From Bradysia coprophila (taxonomy: Eukaryota > Arthropoda > Insecta > Diptera > Sciaridae), in contig NW_023503493.1 in the NCBI RefSeq assembly GCF_014529535.1, positions 1,178,001 to 1,242,000 on the forward strand: a stretch of DNA of 64,000 nt. Reading direction: 5' to 3'. This document shows positions 56,440 through 64,000 of the stretch, in pieces. The number at the start of each line of letters is the position of its first letter. The first letter of the stretch is position 1. Made by a program: the position numbers and the translations under genes. The notes below the pieces were generated by a model. That model worked only from the letters and a program-made list of their open reading frames with translations. It ran no database searches and was not told where the DNA came from.

Positions 56440-59400
56440 CTAAATGTTTTGCATCTTCTGCAGTTGATCACATGATGGCGTCGTAACTTGTTGGGCTTTT
56501 CGATAAATTTCACGGTCTCCGAACGACCTGGCTCGAATGAACATTGACTCCTCTGTGAAGGAAAAGGAATTATTGTGAGGAATGACGGTTTGTTGATAAT
56601 TCAGTTTCAGTTTTTTCAACAAAATAAAACGAAAAATCAGTCGACAGTGGGCTGTGATTAATGAAGAAATTTAGGGGAGATTTGTTGGTATTAGGTGTCA
56701 ATTTTTCGGGGACTTTCCTTTAGGAAAACAATTTCCCTCAGTTTCTTAGACTTTCCTAGATTTTCGACAAAATACTTTTTGGAACGTTTAGGGAAAATCT
56801 AGTACGACCGGGCAAGCTAAGTAGTATCAATATTTTAGGGACTTTTTTTTGATTTTCCCCAAAACAATTTTTGGTAAATTTTGGAAAATGAGGGCAAGCC
56901 AAGCCGCATAAATTTTTTATAGACAATATTTTCACTCAATTTGATTTTCCCAGATTTTCTTAGATTTTACCCAAAATAATTTTTGAGAAAAGGAAAATGA
57001 AGGCTAGCGACGGAGCATAGTGAAGGAGCATCAATTTTTTATGGATTTTTTTAGAAAAATATTTTCCATCAGTTTCCTGGTGTTTGCAACATTTTTCTTA
57101 GATTTTCCAAAATTTCCTTTGACTTTACCCAAAAAAAAAATTGGGAAATTTAGGAAGACTGTGGTCAAGCCAAGCATCAATTTTTCAGTGACTTTTTTAG
57201 GAAAACCTTTTTAATCGGTTTCCTGGATTTTCCAAAAATTTTCTTTGATTTTCCACAAAACAATTTTCGGAAAATTTAGGTGAAATCTAGAACCATGGTG
57301 GCAAGCGAAGACATCTTTTTTCGGACATCATTTTCTTAGATTTTCCAACATTTTTCTAGGTTTCCTTTCACTAAAATAATTTTTGGTAAATTCAGTGAAA
57401 ATTGAGGAAAATGGGGGGCAAGCCAAGCTGCATCAATTTTTCAAGGATTTTTTTACGAAAACAATTTTCTTTAGATTTTCTAGATTTTCTTGGATTCACA
57501 AAACAATTTTCGGAAAATTTTGGGTGAATCTAGAACCATGGTGGCAAGCAAAGACGTCTTTTTTCGGAAAACATTTTCTTAGATTTCCAACATTTTCCTA
57601 GGTTTTCGCCAAAATAATTTTTGGTAAATTTAGAGAAAACGTTTCATTAGATTTTCCCCAAAATATTTTTTTGGGAAATTAAGCGAAAATCTAAGAAATA
57701 TTGGAAAATTTTACCTTCAAAATGGTCCCTGCAATTATTTGCAACCAATTTGTCTTCCCCATGTAAGCTCATTGAGATATACTACAGTTGTCGTCATTGG
57801 GTGCGACTAAGGCTAAAGATTCATGAGTCATGACCAAAAGTGGGCACAAAGGAAAAATGAAAAGATGGGTCAGAACGACCTCCTTTTGTGGTTCGGTAGA
57901 CTAACAAATTGTAGCGGAGGTTCTAAATGGTCTGATGAGGAATTGATACACGTTTAGAGACTTAGCGATTTAGCAATTCCACTGAGCATTTAGTATAGAA
58001 TGTAAGTGAGATGTCGGTTCGACTGAGATTATTTAGCAAAATACACTGAGAGACTAATTGCTGCCTTTCTACCACATATTGTTCCGTGGGCTTGGCAATT
58101 GTGACTGGACATTGGATTGTGAATTACAGATTTGAACGGACAATTGAAGTTCATGGATGAATCTATAATGAAGGGCCTCCATCACGAACCAGGGCCTATT
58201 AATTGCGAAATTTATGGAATTATGCATTCGTCAAATTTCGTTAAAATTCTCAAAATTTCGTTAAATTTTTCCGATTTTAATAAAATTTGCCAAATTCGTT
58301 AAATTTCACAAATATTCGAAACTGCCAGAGGTGAAGTAGGACTTTTTTAAATTTAACGAAACTTTGTTAAATTACGCAAGGTTTCGTTATATTTCACTAA
58401 TATTCGACACTGCCAGAGGTAAGGTAGGACTTCTTTAAATTTAACGAAATTTCGTTAAATTGCGCAAGGTTTCGTTAAGTTTGGCAAAATTTCGTTAAAT
58501 TTTTCCGATTTCGTTAAACTTTCCCAATTTCGTTAAATTTCACAAATATTCGACACTGCCAGAGGTGAAGTAGGACTTCTTTAAATTTAACGAAATTTCG
58601 TTAAATTGCGCCAGGTTTCGATAAGTTAGGCAAAATTTCATTAAATTTTTCCGATTTCGGCACTGCCAGAGGCGAATCAGTACTTTTTTTAATTTAACGA
58701 AACTTTGTTAAATTACGCAAATCACACTAAATCCTGTGCCATTTTTCAAATATGAAATTCTCAGACACAGAACCCTCAAACAGACCCACAGAAACCCGAA
58801 CCCGAAACAAGCCCATTCCCAACACTTACTGTAGTTCTTCTCACGATAGCAAGCATGCTTCAGATTGTTTATGTATTCCTCTTCCACCGACGCCTCCAAT
58901 CGTCCCAGTGATCCTTGGTACTCCGAATGGAAATTGTCTTTGACGTAATACGATACTTTGTACGTGTTGGTCTTACGTTCAATCGAATATTTACTGCAAA
59001 AGAAACGGGAGGTGAAAATGTGAGCCGAACAAATCGATTGCGCCACAAAAACCACCACTTACTGACTAGGTTGCAGGCTATAAATCGGATCCGATATAAA
59101 AAACGATGACATCATCGACAGGCTGATCAACAGTAGAATGGGCAGAAGGTTGATCAATGCCGAATATCCTGACTGAGCCTGAAAACCGAAACGAAATTCG
59201 TTCAAACAAAATGCGCCAAAAAAAGCCGACGATCAATGTCAATCATACTTCGCCACGAGTCTGTTGCTGTTCAGCGCGATGGAAACGACGTTGTCGCATG
59301 AAAACGTTTTGCTGTTGCGGAAAGCCACCGCCGAAGAACATATTGAACAATTCCTCGGCCGTCACGTCCGATTCGAATCCTTGCGTGTAAGCGAAACCGG

Positions 59401-62392
59401 AACCATGATGTCGATGATGATGTTGCCGTCGCATGCCATTGTTAGCTTCGTCAGCACCGTACAAATCGTATGCCTTCCGTTTCTCCGGATCCGTTAACGT
59501 TGCAACGGCATTGCCGACGGCTTTGAAGGCTTCAGCTGCGCCCGGTGCATTGTTTTTGTCCGGATGCAGTTGCAATGCCAACTTTTTGTACGCTTTCTTT
59601 ATCTCCGAATCGGTAGACTCTTTGGTAACACTCAGAATTTCGTAGTAATCCTTGCACCTGTAACACACACAGCCAACAATTCCATTTGAATGAACTATTT
59701 AAAAGGCGCCGGGGGTAGTGACTCACTTTTTGATCTTTTTCACAATTTCCACCTGTTCATTCGTAAAGTTTGGTTCGGGTTTTTCCGCTTTTGCGTTCGG
59801 TGACGTTGTTCGGCGCCTGAACGTTGTTGTTGGCGGAGTTGTCGGTTCGTCGGTAACATTTTCCTTGGAGGCTTTCAGAACCTTTTCCAGGATATCTACA
59901 GAGTACGCAACATTTCGGTTTTAACTGTTACATTTCGAGGGACTGTCACTTAACAAATTAGTCGAGGTACTTGTGTCGTGCGCCTTAAGTTCTTCAACTT
60001 TTTGTAAAATTTCTTCTGTTCTGGAGAGTATGGCTCATTACCGATATTTCATGGAAAAACTGTTTTGTAGAAGAATGGGTGTGAATGGAGTCAGTATGAG
60101 GGTTCCCACAGAAAATGTCCCGGAAAATTCATCAACTTTGAAACCATTTTCCCTGGCCGTTTCCTATTTTACCCATTTTTCATAAAAGTGACACCTCTTT
60201 CGAAAGCTGTGTTCGATCCATGTTTAGGAGTCTGAGATATGGTCTGGAAAAGTCATGGATGATCTTATAAGGATTTTTAAGGTTTTTTCTAGTTTATAAG
60301 AGATACGTTGACTGTTCTAGACACTAGAAATTTCTTACGTTTTTTGGTCCTTCTTTCGGCCAACATTTGGACTCTTAACAAATTTGAAGTCCCCAGAGAT
60401 CAGTTCCTAAAAATAAGTGACGTCTTCATGGTCCACTGTCTTCCCTATCCCAGAACTATAGAAATGCAGGGAATTTAGACGATTTCTCTGGTTTCTTACT
60501 GAATTCTGTCGATGGTTCAGGTAACAGCAGGTCAGTTCATAAGAGAAAACCAGGAGGGGAGCCACTTCTTCGTTCTAGACCCTAGACACTTCTTACGTTT
60601 TTGTTCATACTTTCGGTCCATGGTCCACTATCCTCCCCATCCTTGAACTATAGAAATGCTGGGAATTCAGACGATTTTGCTAACAGGCTAAAATTTGGAA
60701 TTTTAACAAGATTGAAGTCCCCAGAGATCAGTTCCTAAAAATAAGTGACGTCTTCATGGTCCACTGTCTTCCCTATCCCAGAACTATAGAAATGCAGGGA
60801 ATTCAGACGATTTCTCTGGTTTCTTACTGAATTCTGTCGATGGTTCAGGTAACAGCAGGTCAGTTCATAAGAGAAAACCAGGAGGGAAGCCACTTCTTCG
60901 TTCTAGACCCCAGACACTTCTTACGTTTTTGTTCATACTTTCGGTTAACAAATGAAATTTTAACAAGTTTGAAGTCACCAGAGGTCAGTTCCTAAAAATA
61001 GGTGACGTCTTCATGGTCCACTATCCTCCCCATCCTTGAACTATAGAAATGCTGGGAATTCAGACGATTTTGCTAACAGGCTAAAATTTGGAATTTTAAC
61101 AAGATTGAAGTCCCCAGAGATCAGTTCCTAAAAATAAGTGACGTCTTCATGGTCCACTGTCTTCCCTATCCCAGAACTATAGAAATGCAGGGAATTCAGA
61201 CGATTTCTCTGGTTTCTTACTGAATTCTGTCGATGGTTCAGGTAACAGCAGGTCAGTTCATAAGAGAAAACCAGGAGGGAAGCCACTTCTTCGTTCTAGA
61301 CCCTAGACACTTCTTACGTTTTTGTTCATACTTTCGGTTAACAAACGAAATTTTAACAAGTTTGAAGTCACCAGAGGTCAGTTCCTAAAAATAGGTGACG
61401 TCTTCATGGTCCACTATCCTCCCCATCCTTGAACTATAGAAATGCTGGGAATTCAGACGATTTTGCTAACAGGCTAAAATTTGGAATTTTAACAAGATTG
61501 AAGTCCCCAGAGATCAGTTCCTAAAAATAAGTGACGTCTTCATGGTCCACTGTCTTCCCTATCCCAGAACTATAGAAATGCAGGGAATTCAGACGATTTC
61601 TCTGGTTTCTTACTGAATTCTGTCGATGGTTCAGGTAACAGCAGGTCAGTTCATAAGAGAAAACCAGGAGGGAAGCCACTTCTTCGATCTAGACCCTAGA
61701 CACTTCTTACGTTTTTGTTCATACTTTCGGTTAACAAACGAAATTTTAACAAGTTTGAAGTCACCAGAGGTCAGTTCCTAAAAATAGGTGACGTCTTCAT
61801 GGTCCACTATCCTCCCCATCCTTGAACTATAGAAATGCTGGGAATTCAGACGATTTTGCTAACAGGCTAAAATTTGGAATTTTAACAAGATTGAAGTCCC
61901 CAGAGATCAGTTCCTAAAAATAAGTGACGGCTTCATGGTCCACTGTCTTCCTTATTTTAGAACTGTAGGACTGCAGCTGATTCAGACGATTTTTCTGGTT
62001 CCATCCTGGTTTTTTCTTATGAACGACCTGCTGTTACCGTAACCATTGACAGAATTCAGAAAGAAACCAGAAAAATCGTCTGAATTCCCTTCGATAGTTC
62101 TGGGATAGGAAAGACAGTGGACCATGGAACATAGAAAACTTTTAAAGAACTTAAGGCACACGGAATTACACAAGTGTCTGCACTAAATTGGTGAAATTTA
62201 CCATCGAGAGTTGAAATTGTGTCTCGTGCAGTGCAGAATCGATCTTTTAATCAACTCACCCTTAGCTTTCTGCGTTGGATATAACGTTTCGGCCTTTTTC
62301 AGAAACTTTTCCGCTTTATCGAGTTTAGCTTCTCGCAGTGCATTCACTGCAATCTCTATGCACCGTTCGGCTTCGTCTCGATTTCCATCCAT
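56440..62392 (-). CDS. DNAJB12: DnaJ homolog subfamily B member 12/14, ER membrane J-protein
   Basis: Six minus-strand exons, 62392-62260, 59895-59727, 59657-59249, 59178-59063, 58993-58830 and 56552-56440, join in phase to 367 residues, as expected for DNAJB12/14. The amino-terminal helix ([20 protein letters not shown]) is a family mark. The J domain starts CKDYYEIL (102-109) with the HPD triad at 132-134, then a glycine, histidine and glutamine-rich linker, one membrane helix (about 243-266, [18 protein letters not shown]) and the carboxy-terminal DUF1977 region ending [20 protein letters not shown] and MQNI. The family sits in the ER membrane with the J domain facing the cytosol, recruiting Hsp70 for quality control of membrane proteins. 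Introns 1 (2.4 kb) and 5 (2.3 kb) are swollen by repeats. The coding sequence is intact. Confidence 0.94.
56690..57720. repeat. Degenerate AT-rich repetition in DNAJB12 intron 5
   Basis: Loosely repeated words 'agattttcccaaaa', 'aattttcggaaaattta' and 'ggcaagccaagc' recur about every 100-130 bp without a fixed period. Probably an old, eroded tandem array. It contains no exon. Confidence 0.6.
57721..58189. other. Intronic sequence, nothing recognised
   Basis: Part of DNAJB12 intron 5 between two repetitive tracts; no motif or gene seen. Confidence 0.4.
58190..58730. repeat. Satellite related to the 193-bp family, in DNAJB12 intron 5
   Basis: Repeats of 'cgacactgccagaggtgaag', 'taggacttctttaaattt' and 'taacgaaatttcgttaaatt' at intervals of about 115-185 bp. 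Same core words as 32540-33385 and 35440-36015, but with other spacers. It ends about 100 bp before exon 5 in genomic order. Confidence 0.8.
59955..62190. mobile_element. TIR element with 393-bp array in DNAJB12 intron 1
   Basis: The ends are inverted: left 'aattagtcgaggtacttgtg', then 'cgccttaagttcttcaactt'; right (reverse complement) AATTTAGTGCAGACACTTGT, then GTAATTCCGTGTGCCTTAAG, then 'ttctttaaaag'. Between them are tandem units of 393 bp (the word 'gaagtccccagagatcag' at 60714, 61107, 61500 and 61893; an earlier one at 60386 is 328 bp away). An inverted partial unit follows at 61980-62125. It fills intron 1 of DNAJB12 almost completely (intron 62259-59896). Non-coding. Confidence 0.75.
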
Positions 62393-63114
62393 TGCAAAAT
62401 AAACACGTCAATGGACTTCAGTTCAAGTGGTTGTGTTGGTCGTTCTATTGTGTTTTGCGATTCCCTGTCGCTATTTCGCATGCATGGAATGGATTTAGCA
62501 CACACAGAGCACCGTAATTGTGTATGATGAAACAGTGCAGGAAAAGCTTTAAAATGAATCGGAATAATTTAATTATTCATCATCGTCACTGTAAAAGTCA
62601 AGTCACCTCAGGTGATACTACTCACAGCACTTTTTCCGATGAATTTGCAGAAGTCGAAAACTACACAACTAGGGACTAGAAAGTTGCTTTGAATTTGCAC
62701 AAGTGTTTCACCGAATAAACATGAAATTTGTTTGTCGCCACAATTTTTCGACAATTTTTTTTTCCGATTTCAATAGAAATTTCGCTGATATCAAAATAAT
62801 ATTGTTGACACTTCGAAACGCTAATGGTACGACACGATTGTGGTATGGTACACCAAATTTTAGAGACGTTCCACACAATATCATAGATGGCGTTGATGGC
62901 AAATGGTGACGATTTCAGAGTTAAGGCGCAAGAAAAAAATCTCAAACTTTTCGTCTGGAGACACACTGGCTGCATATACCTATTCACTCAGTTCCCAGTA
63001 GAACATTTTTAAAAGGTCATTCAAGCAGAAGCTACAAGATATAGGCACTTATAAATCCTCCCAAGAGAACGAAACGGAAGTGAATACAAAATCTTAAGGT
63101 TCTGAAAGAACAGG
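62393..63114. other. 5' flank of DNAJB12; no gene called
   Basis: Short frames on both strands at 62676-62987 do not resemble known proteins. The promoter of DNAJB12 should lie just above 62392 on the minus strand; no TATA box was identified. Confidence 0.4.
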
Positions 63115-63737
63115 TTAAGACCAAGGTAAATAAACATACTGAAGGTAACGCAAATCAGCAAGAAAACACGGACCCCTACTTTCGGGTGAATGTAATTTTT
63201 GTAATGTTGGACACATGTAATTCACTTTATCTGTCTAGAACGATAATCTCGAGCTTATCCCTCTAGGGAGTTTTTGTTTATCTCGATATATCTGTTCTCG
63301 ACAGATAAAATATGATATGCACCTATTGCCAGACTGTTATTTTGACGTGTAGGCATTATGACCCACGCCTTCGGCTAGGGCAATAATGTCCTACACGTCA
63401 AAATACCAATCTTGACAACAGGTGCATAATATATATTGTTATGTTGTGGCACACAAAGTATGTAAACATACTAAAGGTGACGCAAACCCTCAGGGAATAG
63501 CAAGAAATACGGACCCCAAGTTTCGGGTGAATGTAAAATTTGTCATGTTGCAACCGTGGCATTTAACATAATAATGTTGTTGGAACTGCGTTGTTTAGTA
63601 TTGAGTTTTGCATGTGCTGCAACATAACAACGTGAATTGTGTCCAACATTACAAAAATTTTATTCACCCGAAAGTAGGGGTCCGTGTGTTCTTGCGGATT
63701 TGCGTTACCTTTAGTATGTTTATTTACCTTGGTTAAG
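63115..63737. mobile_element. Inverted-repeat element with nested hairpin
   Basis: Left end 'ttaagaccaaggtaaataaa', 'ggacccctactttcgggtga'; right end 'tcacccgaaagtaggggtcc', 'tttatttaccttggttaag', pairing over about 110 bp. A direct third copy of the arm lies at 63440-63560. A separate hairpin ('tattttgacgtgtagg' with 'cctacacgtcaaaata', 63341-63406) is nested within. No transposase. Confidence 0.75.
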
Positions 63738-64000
63738 ACACTCAAACACATTGAATTCGTTTGCGTCAAGTTGCAGGTAGTGATAAGACAAATTCGATTC
63801 CACATAACAATACTCTCTCTAGCATACAAACTCTTAGCTATCTGTGTCAAATTCGCTATTCTACATTTTGACTTACTACGCTGTAATTTACATGTAAATT
63901 CCAAAGGCTACTTGAAACTTTCACCACCTCAATAAAAGTAAGTTGTTTGCTAGAGAGAGTATTCAGAGTATTGCATATAATGTTAGCTGTTGCATCTGCT
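63738..64000. other. Window end, nothing recognised
   Basis: A frame on the plus strand (63684-63935) overlaps the inverted-repeat element and is not convincing. 'actctctctagcatacaaac' (63810) is partly inverted at 63945 ('gtttgctagagagagt'), another possible small hairpin. Confidence 0.35.

Noticed and set aside
62676-62987. 103-codon minus-strand frame upstream of DNAJB12
   Set aside because: Overlapping frames on both strands and no domain; probably the non-coding promoter flank.

Overview
The window is AT-rich, intron-bearing eukaryotic DNA from an insect, most likely a dipteran and possibly a lower (nematoceran) fly. The evidence is short GT-AG introns, animal-type gene families whose exons join in phase, and very dense small transposable elements. 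The species cannot be fixed from sequence alone; no prokaryotic, organellar or rRNA sequence was seen.

Only about a tenth of the window codes for protein. Recognised genes, left to right: the first coding exon of a 1-acylglycerol-3-phosphate acyltransferase (minus, 16179-15995; the rest not found); NDUFB8, the ASHI subunit of respiratory complex I (plus, 3 exons, 21714-22404); TMEM185 (minus, 7 exons, 34582-32112); a single-exon NADH-cytochrome b5 reductase-like gene (CYB5RL type, plus, 36393-37364); AGBL4/CCP6, a cytosolic tubulin-processing carboxypeptidase (minus, 9 exons, about 41158-37709) convergent with CYB5RL; an unrecognised 3-exon gene model (plus, 48933-49707) ending in the tail of a non-LTR retrotransposon; a broken cytochrome P450 (plus, 53170-54405); and DNAJB12/14, an ER-membrane J-protein (minus, 6 exons, 62392-56440). 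Splice phases agree throughout the TMEM185, AGBL4, NDUFB8 and DNAJB12 models. The genes are unrelated housekeeping genes and show no sign of forming a pathway.

Region by region: 1-16 kb is almost entirely repeats: a hairpin MITE, a terminal-repeat element in miniature (TRIM) carrying a 46-bp minisatellite, a 2-kb foldback element, a 139-bp satellite inside nested inverted repeats, a 511-bp near-perfect palindrome and an 18-bp array. 16-22 kb holds the acyltransferase exon, more palindromes and NDUFB8. 23.6-30.2 kb is one long LTR element with two 163-bp terminal repeats that look identical, a 4-bp target duplication and an AT-rich interior without recognisable gag or pol (LARD-like). 32-41 kb is the gene-rich core. 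43-56 kb mixes large interspersed repeats, a 109-bp satellite block present twice, a CR1/Jockey-type retrotransposon and the P450 relic. 56-62 kb is DNAJB12, with introns expanded by repeats. 62-64 kb ends in another inverted-repeat element.

The most distinctive theme is tandem arrays enclosed by terminal inverted repeats. At least three cases are visible (139-bp, 20-bp and 393-bp units). Two of them, 50 kb apart, share the terminal motif CTTGTGTAATTCCG, which suggests a family of non-autonomous DNA transposons that carry satellite arrays. All boundaries were read by eye.
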